Shown here: positions 37,759-50,500 of the stretch, piece after piece
Position numbering within the stretch: position 1 is the first letter of the stretch
How the letters are laid out: every line of letters begins with the position of its first letter
Origin: Solen grandis
Lineage: Eukaryota; Mollusca; Bivalvia; Adapedonta; Solenidae
NCBI GenBank assembly: GCA_021229015.1
Contig: CM037784.1
Span: forward strand, 63,623,258 to 63,687,257
DNA: 64,000 nucleotides
Reading direction: 5' to 3'
Position numbers and translations under genes: made by a program
Notes under the pieces: model-generated
What the model was told of the DNA's origin: nothing
Databases searched by the model: none
The model's input: the letters and a program-made list of their open reading frames with translations, nothing else

Positions 37759-38401
37759 GTAAACATAATTATATTATAATCTTAAATTGAAATAGAATGA
37801 TTAATACGATTATTCATTAAGTCAATATAGTCGTTTTAAATATGAATCTATGTGTTTGACTGGAACCAAATTTGAACAAGACTATATCATGATGTAGAAC
37901 AAATAACCAAAGTTTAATCATTAAAGACAATGTATCGGTTTTCTATTACATGTATATTCGTTCTAATGATTCATGTTTCTTTCGACAGTCGTTTAATTTT
38001 CACCCTAAAGCGATACTTCTCATAATTTTATTTCAAATACTGCATTGTCGTCCCATTATATGTATGCACGTTAAATTTCGTATTTTTACAGTTACTGAAC
38101 CTAAAATTGTATATAAAAATGATTTGTCTTTGCTATGCAGACTTGTCTGACTTACAATAATACATGAGCAAACAAGGGAGACAGAAAAAGACAGCCTTTT
38201 TCATAATGCTTAACCTGAGTGCTGGCCTACTTTGTTCACCAAAGCACCAGAACACGTTCACTTGGAATAAAGTTTTGGTATTGTAAAAACCGATATGGAA
38301 CAAAATGCTACAATAATTTTGCTTGGATTCTTGCCTCACAGGAAGTTATTTGTCAGTCTTTGGTATATGTCGGATCTGATTATATTTTCCCATACTTTTA
38401 G

Positions 38402-38512
38402 GACAACCAAACCTCGATGAGGGATGTGTAGATATGGTTCGAGATATTGGCTATGCCATGAATGACCACAATGACTGTTTCAATACAAATGGAGAGAGCA
38501 TTTGCGAGATAG
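38402..38512 (+). CDS. C-type lectin domain, exon d (ligand-site motifs)
   Basis: 111 nt, phase 1-1. It opens with GQPN, at the place of the EPN/QPD calcium and sugar motif, then EGCVDM (Cys4), MNDHNDC (at the place of WND plus Cys5) and ESICEI (Cys6). The six cysteines of a long-form CTLD are complete across the exons. Gln-Pro-Asn is neither the classical mannose (EPN) nor galactose (QPD) form, and Trp of WND is replaced by Met while Asn and Asp remain. Calcium binding is therefore possible, but specificity is open. Confidence 0.88.
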
Positions 38513-39376
38513 GTATAAATTAGATCATAATTTAACCTGGTTGCAATTATTGAAGGACATGTAAATATGATACACGTGTTTGTATCTAAATTAAAACAAA
38601 ACTGAGAAAATCGCAAGCTTAAGTCTGTTCCTTGTAATCGATACATTTCTTGCGACTGCTAAATGTGTAAATCTGATAACATTTTTATCAATATTCATTT
38701 AAACCTGATATAATGTGGTAACTTTGGAGTAATGTTGAAAAAGAAAATATCGTGGTGGAAACAAAGACTAAAAAAATAATTTATACAAGCTGAGATATTA
38801 AAAAGATACACATTGATGGTCACATATCATGCCATAAATCTTCCATATAAAATCCTAAAATCCACGAATTTAAAAGTTCATTGAAGTTCACACCTGATAA
38901 GCTTAATGTTATGGTTCATAACTGTACATGATCATACATTGTAGCATGAATCTACAACCATGTTCACTATACTAATGCCGTTCCATCAATCCAGGAACTT
39001 AACATGTCATTAACATTGGTGTTTATTGCATTTATTTTGGTATTGCTTTAGGTATACGCACCCTATTCCATATCTTGTCTTTGGATGGTAACATATCTTT
39101 GAAACTTTGGAGAAATCATTTGTTATCGATTCTTAGAATTCAATTCAAAGCAATACAAGGGAGACTCAGTAGATTAAACACAGTAAATATAAGATGGCGG
39201 CCTATAATTAACATCATAAAAATGTATCATTGATGATAAATGAGCGCAATTGAAAGTTAATTACACATTACGTAAACAGGATTGGAAAATGTCGCTGCAT
39301 AGTTTTAAATATATAACCTGGGGCGACTGTACTCTTAACCTTCTCTGTACTAAACACTTTATTATTATAATTTCAG

Positions 39377-39393
39377 ATTTCACAAATCACTGA
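39377..39393 (+). CDS. Sushi/C-type-lectin gene, terminal exon
   Basis: After 'ttataatttcag' the frame gives D-F-T-N-H and TGA, completing the protein five residues after the last lectin cysteine exon. With the exons listed, the coding length from 24861 is 1053 nt, exactly 351 codons including the stop. The exact division by three and the matched phases support the model. Confidence 0.7.
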
Positions 39394-39507
39394 GCATGTT
39401 GGTTATGGCGAAGAACTCGAAAAGGACAAATACGAAACATATTTTTTCCTTCTGGTGTGTGTGTGCGTGTGTGTGTTTTACAACTATTTGCTCGACTACG
39501 ATTCTGA

Positions 39508-39513
39508 ATAAAA
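39508..39513 (+). terminator. Poly(A) signal of the Sushi/lectin gene
   Basis: AATAAA 115 nt beyond the stop codon, followed by an A-rich run. Confidence 0.65.
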
Positions 39514-39597
39514 AAAAATAAAATAAAAAACTCGAAAATGCTCACTCACTTTATAAACAATATATACAACACAAACTGTCCGTTTATATTTGTTTGG

Positions 39598-39850
39598 GGC
39601 CGCCGTGGCCGAGCGGTTACAGTCGTGGACTACCAATCTCTCAGACCCTCACCGCTGTGGGTCCGAATCCCGGTAGGGACTTCGGATTTTTCATGTGATG
39701 AAGCCTTCCAGTTGGCTTGCAGTAGGTCGGTGGTTTTATCCGGGTACCTCTGTGTACTCGGGGTATTCCTCCACCTGTAATTAGCTGGGCGTCACTACAT
39801 GCTTGAAATACTATCGCAGCGACGGTAAACCCCAATACAACAATACGACA
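39598..39850 (+). repeat. Full-length tRNA-derived SINE
   Basis: The head has a clear A-box (TGGCCGAGCGGTTA) and B-box (GGTCCGAATCCC) spaced as in a Leu/Ser-type tRNA. A body follows with 'ttgcagtaggtcggtgg', 'ctctgtgtactcggggta' and 'cgacggtaaacccc', then an AT-rich tail. It lacks the features of a functional tRNA (no acceptor stem pairing) and is a retroposon. Confidence 0.85.
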
Positions 39851-41364
39851 ATATATATGTTTACTGCATGTCATGGGAAGGCAAACAACGAAATGAAATG
39901 GCTTTTGATAAATTCTGTTTCATATTATGTCCTTACTTTCATAAAAATAAATTCATTTAAATAAACTGTTTTAAAAACAGAGAGAGAGAGAGAAAGAAAG
40001 AGGGATCCGATGATCGAAGAATCGCCATATAAGCGAGATAAAAGCTATCTAAATAATTCCCTGTATCGCTCAAAATTGGTTAAGTACAATATGTAGTCTT
40101 TAACTTCTCACCTACTTGGACTTACTTAATCTGCATTTTCATATTTCTCAAACTGTATATACGTGAAGCCAGTATGCATTTTTATTAACCTTTTGTACTA
40201 GGATAATCAAGAATTAAAGATACGATTTCTTCGATTATTCTTTAATCATATCCCGTAAGTTTCTAGACTGACCTCATCAAATTTACTTGATTTGTGATTC
40301 TTTATGACGCCACTACGTACGAATACTTATACTATTGTAGGAGCATTTATACTGCAATTTAAAAAATATAACGTATTAAGACAAACTCGAATCTTATTCC
40401 TACTCCTACATTTTTAATTGTAAAGGTTCCAGACAACGAAAGTCTAGGTACAAATACAAAAACTTCCGTCACTTGCTGCAATCATAAATACATTTTCTCA
40501 AATATAATTCATCTTTACTATAGCGATAGGGTCAATCACATAAGTATAAATTAACGCGACATTTTGAAATACATTTGTGTTGCTTCATTTTCCCGTAATT
40601 GGAACTATATGCGTTATTAGAAGATGTGTTGTTTATCACTAATTATTACACCGAACATATACAACGTATATCAACAACAACATCTTATACTTAAAGAAAA
40701 TAATCAAATATCCCAATCTGTCCAAAAACAAACAAAAAATCTTGTCAAGCTAGCATGCTTGATACTATGAAACTTAATAGTAATTATAAGCTTTTTTGAA
40801 ACAGTTTCAAAGCGAGACAATATCCAATTAAGCAATGATCATATAGTGCTTGAGATATAAAAACCGAAGTACACGTAAACCTTATTGTATCAGTACCCTT
40901 CCATTGGTAGAGAGACACGGTGCATAAAGCAATGACATCATTCGACAGTCATAGCTAAGCCAGATATTAATCATTCCCTTTCGCAGACGAGACTTTATCT
41001 TCCACTCTGAGCCAAAACTGCATCCATCAAACACTTGACCACAATGTCCAGAAGCAAAATTAACACAATTACCATAAGCAAATCCCGGAATTAGAAAAAA
41101 AATACTTTAGACAGGCATGGTAAACCAACGGACATATCTCTGATAAAATCCTATACAAAATCGCTCTAACCTCAACACCATGTGATGAACTAGTCAACGC
41201 TGGGTGGCAAAATTAATTCTGTCAGGAAAATCATCTGTATATAGACTGTATATAGTTAGTGAGTTAGGTCTGAATTACTTTGTATTTTTTCTCTTCGTTA
41301 GCATTCATTTTAGTTATTTGTTAGACAGTTTTAGAACCATAGTGTATATTCAAAATTAATGTGT
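39851..41364. other. No supported gene
   Basis: AT-rich with a short (GA)n at 39980-40005. A minus-strand open frame at about 40900-41096 has five cysteines but no splice sites or family that I can name. Confidence 0.45.
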
Positions 41365-42290
41365 AAGGTGGTTAGTCGTTGGCTGAAAATTAATCCATGC
41401 TTAAGTCCATGCTGAATGTCAAAAACTCAGCAGGTAAAATAACCCCTGCCTGCGTGCGCGGGATATATACGACCACTGCTTGCACTCGTGTGATCAGGAC
41501 ATCAGAATATAATTTATTTTGGTGACGGGCTTCTCTGAGTGTAGAAGCTAGTTCGTGCCTGGTTCATATACACCTTGTGGATATTACCAGAGACGAAGTT
41601 TTATAGGCTGTCTGGTAGACATACTGCACAGTTACCAGTCATTTGAGAGCATTGCGTTTTCTGTGGCTGGGGTAGTAGTATCTCAGAAGCTTCTGGGTGC
41701 ATGAAAATTGTGCGTGTAAACATACAAGCTACAAGCTATTCGCTAGGGCTCTGAGCTCCCTGACCATTGAGGTCTGAGACTAGCCCAGACATTGGTAGGA
41801 GTGAAGCTCGGAAGGCTGTGACTGTGAGGTTTCATGATAGGGGCTATGAAACAGCCAAGCTCAGGGGTTAGAAAACGGGTCTGTGTATGAGACACGGTGT
41901 TTTAAGGCTTGGGACTAAGTCCAGCATTCTGTTTATCATAACTTTTTTTTTTCATTAGGAAGGAAATCATTGGTTTGGGATCGGTCAGCACAGTGTAAGC
42001 TGGGAAGACGACTAGCCACCTTGCTGGCATGGGACTTGTATATGCTTTAGTTTAGATCTATATGTTGTGTCCCATAGCTGAGGTGATTTTTAGTTAGGTT
42101 ATCGTTCGCCAGGCTTGTTTCGACTGTATATATTTGTATATAAACTTTATGTGGGGGTTGTTTTTCTAGAGCTAGGTAGCTCATGCTATAGTTTGAATCC
42201 TTTGTATAACGTTTAGCTAAGACACTGTCACCTTACAGAACGCCCGAAACATTCAATAAAGGTCTGAGATCAGGGTCTTATCATAAGCAT
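41365..42290 (+). repeat. GC-richer non-coding block, possible solo LTR
   Basis: This stretch differs from its surroundings in base composition and has no open frame. It contains a TATA-like 'gggatatatacg' near its start and 'ttcaataaaggtctgagatc' near its end, the order expected of an LTR. I could not find a target-site duplication or a partner copy. Confidence 0.3.
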
Positions 42291-43019
42291 ATCACCAGCA
42301 TCCTGACAAATTCAACGCCCAAAATACTGTGCCAATGCGGCAACTTTCTGCTGTCAATAAAAATCATGCCCACAAATGTTCTTCCTCATATGTTTCATTA
42401 CTATGGCTTAACCCAATACCGGATGCTAGTTACGGGGGACCCCACTCTCTGTTTTCATTTCTATAAATAAATTATCAGCCAGATGTTAGATGTTCCTTAT
42501 ATTTCATTAATCATAACTTATTTCATAACTAAGTTACATGTGTATGACACATATCATTCTGCCTCACTGTGAATGAATACAAATTAAATTTCTTTCTTCA
42601 AATGGATCACAATTTATAAGTAAATGTTATTGTATTGGTGAAACAACAATTTTAAGGAATCAAAATGCATTAAGGTTTTCCAAGTATCAATCTGTAATTA
42701 AATACCCATACATATGACTAAAACAAACCTTTATTTTGAAAAAAGTACGAACCAACAGTATTTGTTTTAATTTTTTTTTAATGTCAAATATTCGAGTTTT
42801 TCTTATTTGCAATGAATAAAGGTTAAAAGCAGTTCAGCTTAAATACAAATTACAAATTCAAATCGTGTGTTTGAACTCGTGTTTAACAAAAAAGAGGGCC
42901 AAATAAGGGAAAAATATATATATTCAATTGTAAAAGATAGATATTTGAACAGAAATTGAGAGTTAAATCTAAACTTTTTCTGTGTATATTGTGCATTTTA
43001 TAGCATAGTTATCTAAGCC
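42291..43019. other. No supported gene
   Basis: AT-rich; nothing recognised. Confidence 0.5.
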
Positions 43020-43160
43020 GCAAATACACCGGGCCAACAAGTCCCGGAACTACCCTTATATGCTGAGATCGAAGCAAGGGTTTAGTACCAGTACTATTTT
43101 TCTACGACTTTGGTATATCGCGGCCGAGGATCGAATCCACGACATCCCAATTCCGGGGCG
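43020..43160 (-). repeat. tRNA-derived SINE
   Basis: Minus-strand relative of the SINE at 20330-20515. Shared blocks include 'tactggt', 'catataagggtagttccggg' and a B-box-like 'ggattcgatcctcgg'. Confidence 0.6.
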
Positions 43161-43187
43161 TTTTTTTTTTAAATAATGTATATACAG

Positions 43188-43265
43188 TCGAACTTCGGTG
43201 GGGAAACGGCAATTAGGGCTGGGGGAACGGCAATTAGTTCTAGTCATCGGTGGTTCGACCCAACC
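43188..43265. repeat. MITE-like fragment
   Basis: 'tatacagtcgaacttcggtg' resembles the end of the MITE at 36321 and is followed by two 'aacggcaattag' repeats. A matching end is not clear. Confidence 0.35.
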
Positions 43266-43859
43266 GTGGTTATAATGATTTACATATGATTTACATATGT
43301 TCATGTATTAAAAATATACGATCAATTTTAGGCCGACCTTTATAATTGATCGATTATCGGAGATTTCATAATTTGTCTTAATGTTGGCAAAGTAAAAATA
43401 GAGGTAACATTAAAAAAAACATAACTTTTTTATTATTTTATTCTTTTGACACATCGGCCTACGTGCAAGCCGAAACGTTTCCTGCATTCGTTTTATTTTG
43501 CATAAAAAATGAAAAGAGAAATATGTACTGCAAATTATCCTCAAATATAGCTTAAAACAAAACAATTAATATTCCATTAAATCAATTAAACGAATTCCTC
43601 TTTTAATTTGACACATGACCAACGTTAACGTATGTCATCTTATTACACTTTTATTTGTTAATTAATGAACCGCTGATTGTGCTAATCTCAAAATGTGTGA
43701 AAACACGTTGCCCTGAAGGTTGCAATTAAGTCCCCCATGGAAAATTGTATGTAGGGAGGTTCTGTAGGCAGAAAGATCTAATAATAAGAAGAAGAAGAAT
43801 AAAAAAACAGTACAAACCCTATAGGATTTTCTGCCTGTAGGCAGAAAGTCCTGATAATA

Positions 43860-46223
43860 AGAATAAACATAACAAACCCTATACGTTTTCCGCAGGTTTG
43901 CGAAAAGCCATAATAAGATTTTGTGAAATTCAACACTTTTTTATTTTTAATGCGAAAGAGTTCCAAGTGGCATAGGTCACTTGGATCTTTTTCGATTTCA
44001 TCAAATTTGCGCAAAAGATCTAAGTGATTTTATTTTTCACTTAACTATTTAATTGAAGAATTTGGTTAAAATTAACAAATACCAATGTAAAAGTAGGTGA
44101 ATCAAGAACTTTTTAGAAAGATTTGTTTAAAATAAATATGCTACTTAGACATTATTTTTAAATTTACTTAAATTGATAAAACAAATGCGTTTTCAGTGGG
44201 AAGAAGTTTTTTTTATTAAATATTTTTTTTTTGTTGCTAATTATTTTTTTTTTGTGTGTGTTAATCTTAATCCAATATTTAACCGTATTTGAGAAGAATG
44301 AGTAATTTTTCATTTTCATTTATATTTAAGAGATTTCAATTGTAAATTTCAAATGACAAAATAAAAATGTTTTTACCAACTCCTGAAAAGTTTTCTAAAA
44401 TGCACTTATAACCTTTTCGCATTCACCCCTCGATATACTCCTCAAACTGTGTAGGGTGTTGGGTGACTATTATATACCACATACAGGATTTGGGTTTACA
44501 AGGAGGCCAAAGGACAACCGCTCAGTGATCTTGAATGTGAAAATAATTTCCGATTTATATCTTAAAAACGCTTCAAACTATGTTCCTTAATCTCGACAAG
44601 AAGTTTGGCAATGGCTAATTTTTGACGCCTATTGCCTTTGTATCAAAACTAGAAATATGCTATGTTCATGAGTGTTAAAACATAAGGCGATAAAAAATAA
44701 ATATGCACCTGTACCCTGCCTGTTTATCATGTCCCGCACAATTAACCAGTGTGTGTACTTTCCATTTCTCACCAAAGCAACTTTGATCGACCCCAGGCCA
44801 CGTATACGAAATATTAGGCCATCTGTCCAGGGCTGTGGATTTCGTCCATAAATTGTATGTTTCTTTAATGTTCATCGACAACATATTTAAAGTAGTGCAT
44901 GTCCCTCTCTTCTTCACTCGACCGCCCTCTTTCTCTCTCTCTCTCTCTCTCTTTTACTCTTTCTTTCTTTTTCTACACGATATATTACACACTTAAATAC
45001 ATATTGAAATAGCTTGCTACATCGTTATTGAACGTGCGACTTTAAAAGTATAACTCGAAGACGCTGTAAAGCATTATATTTAATCATCTTATTTGATTAT
45101 ATACATCCATCAATGTAAACAAAACATATATGATAGCAAAATATCTACACATTTCCCAATAATTGTACATTTCAATTTGTATATAACAGGTCATTCTGGA
45201 AACATTTCCTATTCTGAATAATTACAGTTGATTTGACATTAATTAAAAACATCATTCACACCATTTATTAATCAAATCAAACAGTAACATCTGTAATTAT
45301 TCCACGTCATTTGTATCACCATTTTATATTGAGACACAATAACTCCTTTCGTCCATGATTTGGGATGAACACTGATATCGAATATTTATATTGAATAGTG
45401 TACACAATTATGATGAAATAAACACATTTGCATCAATGAAAATATCATAATTACATGATATATGACTGTTCGAAGTTTCATTGTTTTCGAAATTTCATGT
45501 ATGGAAATAGGGCAGCTCAGTTTATCGATGTAAAATATGTTTTCACACGAAGTACTCACTAGGACATATTTCGATATACTAGGGGAGATTGATGAGTTCG
45601 TGGAATTTCTTTATTACTGAAATATGGATTAGAAAATGAAACAAGAGGGCCAAGATGTCCCTGAATCGCTCACCTGATTATAAATGAACAACATACGATG
45701 GTTTTATTCATATTGACCTATTTTTTCCCCAAATTTCCAAGACGTTTTGAAAACAAACATTCTGACCAAGTTTCATGAAGATTTGGTCAAAAATGTGGCC
45801 TCTAAAGTGTTACGCATGTTTTTTCTAAGATTTGACCTCATGACCTACTTGTTGATCCCACATGACTAAAAGTCGAAATTGTCCAATATTTGATGTTGAA
45901 AAGTATCCTGACCTAGTTTCATGAAGATTGAGCCAAAAATGTGGCCTCTATAGTGTTAGCAACGTTTTTATAAGATTTAACCTCGTGAACTACTTCTTGA
46001 CCCCACATGACCCAAATTTGAACTTGTACAAGATTTTATGGAGACAAACATTCTGACCAAGTTTCATTAAGATTGGACTAAAATATGGCCCCTAGAGTGT
46101 TAACAAGCAAAATTGTTGACGACGCACGTCAGACGCCGGGCGATCACAAAAGCTCACCTTGAGCATGTCGTGCCCAGGTGAGCTTAAAACAAAATACATC
46201 ACGTGATACGTTTATTCAGGCAT
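43860..46223. repeat. 2.3-kb duplicated segment, copy 1
   Basis: Aligns along its length with 54395-56657. Shared blocks include 'gcgaaagagttccaagtggc', 'ggaggccaaaggacaaccgc', 'cacaattaaccagtgtgtgt' and 'cacgtgatacgtttattcag'. At its left edge is one unit of the 42-bp minisatellite family, ending in a palindromic 'tccgcaggtttgcg'. It contains a (CT)n tract (44932-44953) and a repeat of about 120 bp (45650-46195). No gene. Confidence 0.8.
45650..46195 (+). repeat. Tandem repeat of about 120 bp ('accaagtttcatgaag' type)
   Basis: Three to four degenerate units contain 'ctgaccaagtttcatgaaga', 'tgtggcctctaaagtgtta' and 'ttgaccccacatgacc'. The edges form an inverted pair, 'gctcacctg' and 'caggtgagc'. 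This is a dispersed repeat type familiar from bivalve genomes; copy 2 lies at 56080-56625. Confidence 0.7.
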
Positions 46224-46292
46224 CTGTAGGTACAGTAATGTACAATGACCACCGTTAAACATGGAAACGTATATTGTTTTCACATATCGTAG

Positions 46293-46380
46293 GCCGTCAG
46301 TAACAAAGTGTCCTATAGTTACGCTCGTGATAATCTCACGGAATATATGAACGGTGTTTATGCTCAGACACCGCTACCTG
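46293..46380 (+). CDS. Possible exon, unknown protein
   Basis: After a good acceptor ('ttgttttcacatatcgtag') the phase-0 frame reads AVSNKVSYSYARDNLTEYMN and on to TPLPG. It ends at a donor CTG|GTGAAA, phase 1. The next candidate exon (46565) accepts phase 1 and stays open. The base composition is more coding-like than the surroundings. No family is recognised, and upstream exons were not found. Confidence 0.3.
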
Positions 46381-46564
46381 GTGAAATATGCCATGTCACT
46401 GGCGGAAATCATGGACATATACTTTGATCTTACACAGTATTATTTTCGCTGTCCTTTATTAAGTTTACAAATATATTAGAAACGTAAATTATTTAATCTT
46501 TTCTAATGCATTTTACTTTTATCGAATTTCATCGTCATCATCATGATGTGCTGTGATATTCCAG

Positions 46565-46776
46565 GTGACATTCTAATGAGGCGGACCGGAATCATTCTCG
46601 GTGCCGGAAGTCAGAAAGGGTTCTACTCTGGAGGAATCAGCGAGGTGTCCGCCTACACTCTAATATGCATGCAGCGTTGTTCATTCATATTGTTCCAATA
46701 TATTAATCTTAATGCCGTTTTCGACAAATTCAGCCATTTAATGGATGTGAGTGTTGAGGCAAAGGCGAGTAATTGA
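46565..46776 (+). CDS. Possible exon, unknown protein
   Basis: After 'gatattccag' the phase-1 frame reads DILMRRTGIILGAGSQKGFY and then SGGISEVSAYTLICMQRC, which faintly recalls the start of a PAN/apple module. It runs open to a stop at 46776; an internal donor may end the true exon earlier. Low confidence, unknown function. Confidence 0.3.
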
Positions 46777-47560
46777 TTTTTCTAATTAGGTAAGTTTAAA
46801 AAAAAATGGAGAGGTCGTAACCGGTATAAGACTGGTGTAATTCAGGTTTTTGTCCTGCAGTTTTACCCACTGTTTCAGCGGATCCGTTTTATCTTTTCGT
46901 TTTGACAATTTGACTTATTTTTCTCTTTTAACTTTTTTTTGTTATTTTGATTACTCGACCGGATAGCCAATGTATAGTACATTTGCAATCATTACATGGC
47001 AAAAATGAGCTTAAATAATCGTCAAATAAAATATTTCATCAATTTCTTCATTTCTTTCTTTCTCCTCTTCCCAATTGGATCTGTACAAGCGTTTACCGTC
47101 TTTCGCCGAAGCACTCTGAATTCAGTAATATAATCGTGCTCTTAAATCAACCAATAAAATCACATGATTCCTTTTGCCAGCATTTACTTGTTCATCATTA
47201 TCATTTCATCATGTTTCATTTGTGTAAGAATATGTTTGTCTATCTTTATTTACAATTGTTAGAGGTCAGTTCATAATTGGACCTTTAACGTAAGAAACTT
47301 GAAGATGAATTGTTTGAAGACAAAAAAAAGTGAATTATTGCATTATTTGTTTGATTTATGACAAAAATAAGTGAATCGTTGCATGATATATTTGAATTAT
47401 TTACACTTGATCATTTATTTATATTTATACATATATACATGATATGACGAGAAACTGTAAAGTTTACGTCAATAAAATATACTGCCTGTCTGTCTGAAAT
47501 TTTGATGAAAATCGGCCCAGAAATAATGGCTGTAGACCGCGTACAAACTTTTTCACCTGG
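46777..47560. other. No supported gene
   Basis: AT-rich; nothing recognised. Confidence 0.5.
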
Positions 47561-47574
47561 CGCCAAATCTGACG

Positions 47575-50500
47575 TTATACAATCTGACTAAAGTCATCTC
47601 CTATATTTACGCAACGCTACATTAGGATCTGAGGACGACCCGTTGACGTTCGTGTTCTGGATATTTCTTTCTCAGCCAATTAGATCGTAGCGTGCAGAAT
47701 TTTGTGAATGTTCAATATCTATATTTAGCACAGTCATTTCAGCAGGAATATTAACGTCACCGTAGCGACGTCTATAGAATCCGTCAATGTCGACATTGAA
47801 AAGAAAAGACAGGCGGCCATTTTGTTTTGATATGAAAGATATTTTCCTGACTTGACGTCAGAATAAACAATACACAAATTATAAAATAAGTTTACTAGTT
47901 CAACCAGGGTGCTTGACACACTCTTGTCTATTTTTAGCCAATGTCATCGCGTCCTTATGAAATTAACACGGTTACAAAATTCGAATCGGTAGAAAGTGTA
48001 TTCAGTGAGGGGCGTTATAAAAGTTTAATAAAGAGAAATTGTATGTTGCAATTTGATAAGAGCTACCAGGGATTCTATATACAAATACCTGGAGCTTCAT
48101 TACACTTAAATGAAGACAAATATGGGATACAATTTCGAATTATTAACTAGAAGTGTTATGGTAACGAATCTTAAATCAGGGTCTCTTAATACTGAATGTA
48201 TTTATGCAGAGACTTTTTAAAGCACTGCAATCAGTGAATAACATATAAACATTCAAATACACATTTCCTTATTCAAAGAGAGAGAGAGAGAGAGATGATG
48301 ATGATGAACCGATGATGATGTCATTTTAAGATGATGAGAATGTCATTTTAAGATGATGATGATGATGATGGTGATGATTATTGTCATTGTAAGTTTAAAA
48401 GACCAATAGCAGTGAATAGCAGCAAAGATAATTGTAAATACATTATGAATGAAAAATATACAGGGAGTGCAATCAGTTGTGAGTTTTAAAATTGCATTGC
48501 ATTAAAGTAAATTTACATTGTCATTTCAATGATTTATTTTCAGTAATCTTTATCTACACACACACACACTCACATGTTTTTTTTTTGTTTTGTTTTTTTT
48601 TTTTGTTTTTTTTTTAATTAGGTCATCAATGCATTTGTTTTATCAAAGTCATGAAAAAATTCTCTCTCCGCATATATACAGCAAACAGCAGCGATGTCCT
48701 TGATAATCATTTTCATAAGAGGCATATACTAAAACTATGCAACTTCCCGGCCACAAAGTACTGGTCCATGAACCGTAGATATGGTTTAGTATATGTTGTA
48801 AGAATTTGTCTCTAAATTGATGTAAAGATTAAAATAAATCTAAAAAGTATATCTTTATCTTTTTTTATATTGTGTAGATTTCTATACATAAGAAATCATG
48901 ATAGTTTACATGAGTGATTGCCAGATCAAATTGCATTTAAATATATTCAAGACATAATAATAACATGATCAAATCATCAAATGAATTTTTGACAGAAATA
49001 TTAACTCAAAAACCAAGCAGAATACATGTACCAGAATTCCAAATTCAACACTATGAGGTTAAATAACTTCATATGTTTGTAATATTCTAAAATATTATTC
49101 TCCACAATTATCATTCAATGACTAGTTTCAAGTTTTCATCACATCTGTCACTGTAAATGAAAGATGGTTTTAATGGTGCTGATTTGAAATATTATTTGAT
49201 TTTAATGATCTTTTTTTGTCTTTCCAATACAAAGAAATCTTAACAGTATACAGGTAATGAATGTTAGGTTTCTTGAAAATATGTTCAGTTTACATGAAAA
49301 ACAGTATTTTTCCCAATTTGTTTATATAACCTTGTGACTTTTTTTAAAGATCACCTCAATTTTTTTCTTAATGTCTTTTGTTTAGTAAAAAGTATACATT
49401 TTCATGCCTTTAAAAAGAACATCCTTTGATGAACTTTCTTTATGGTATTTTTTATCATAAACAATGTTTATCTAACTAAATTCTTTTTAGAGGCAAGCAT
49501 TCTATGCTATTTACATTTTTTGTACTTGTTCAAAATATGAAATGTTATATCCATTTTTCTTGACCAATGCATTTTTTTTCTTTTCATTTTTAACTCACCC
49601 TAAAAATGACACTGCAGTGGCAAATTACACCATGGTTTTGTCATCAAAAACCTTGATTTTGGCCTGAAACAAATAATATTTTCTTTAAAATATTAGTTCT
49701 CCACTTAACAGGAAGACAAGAAATCATGGAATGAATTATCAAATATGACCTTTCTTCATGAAGAAAAGACATGCCCAAAGGGGAATTAACAAGGCATCTG
49801 AAAAAAAAAAAGGAAAAGGGCATTTTTGGTTAAAAAAAAATTTAAAAAATTTTTTCAACAATAAAAATTTTAAAAAAGGTATTTAATGTGCAGTCTTATG
49901 CAAACATATTACAGTTTACAGAAAACTTTCATTTGTAAATATTTCAGCAATTTATTTTCTAAAACCTGTTCATTTTATTGCAGTATAGAGCTAAATATCT
50001 AAAAAGGAAATTTATTTTAAGATAAAGATATCATCAGAAATTTAGTAAATATTAATTAAGAGGGACATTATTTTAATAACCTTGACATAAGATTCAAACT
50101 AGTTTGGCTGCCTTGGAATTTGTTCATATTTAGAAACATTTAGAAAACGCTTTTGAAACACCCCTCCTTCAATACACGGGGTCACTGAGTTTAAGTAAGA
50201 AATTCATGATGAAATCAATTTTGACACAAGTAGCAGATTAATGGACTTGATTGGTATTGGGTTAGCAAAAAAAAAATCAAATTTTTACTACTGTTTCTAT
50301 CTAAATTCATAAAAAAAGTATTCATAATCTATTGTATAATCCTCTAACTTGTTGTCAATTTTGATTCCTACAAAGTCGTCTGCATTTGCACTATAAAGAC
50401 AATGTGTTTAAATCGTTTGAAAGGTTTCTCGATAAAAATCTGAATCTGTCAAGAGATGAAAAAGTATATATTTAAATCATGGGTGTCGATCAAACTATTA

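Noticed and set aside
39598..39690. tRNA gene (A- and B-box present)
   Set aside because: The acceptor stem does not pair and a SINE body with tail follows. The same applies to 8462, 10224, 20330, 22425 and 43020.
40900..41096. Minus-strand frame with five cysteines (GHCGQVFDGCSF, YDCRMM)
   Set aside because: It looks exon-like, but no acceptor or donor fits, and the faint similarity to a cysteine-rich receptor domain does not hold over the required spacing.
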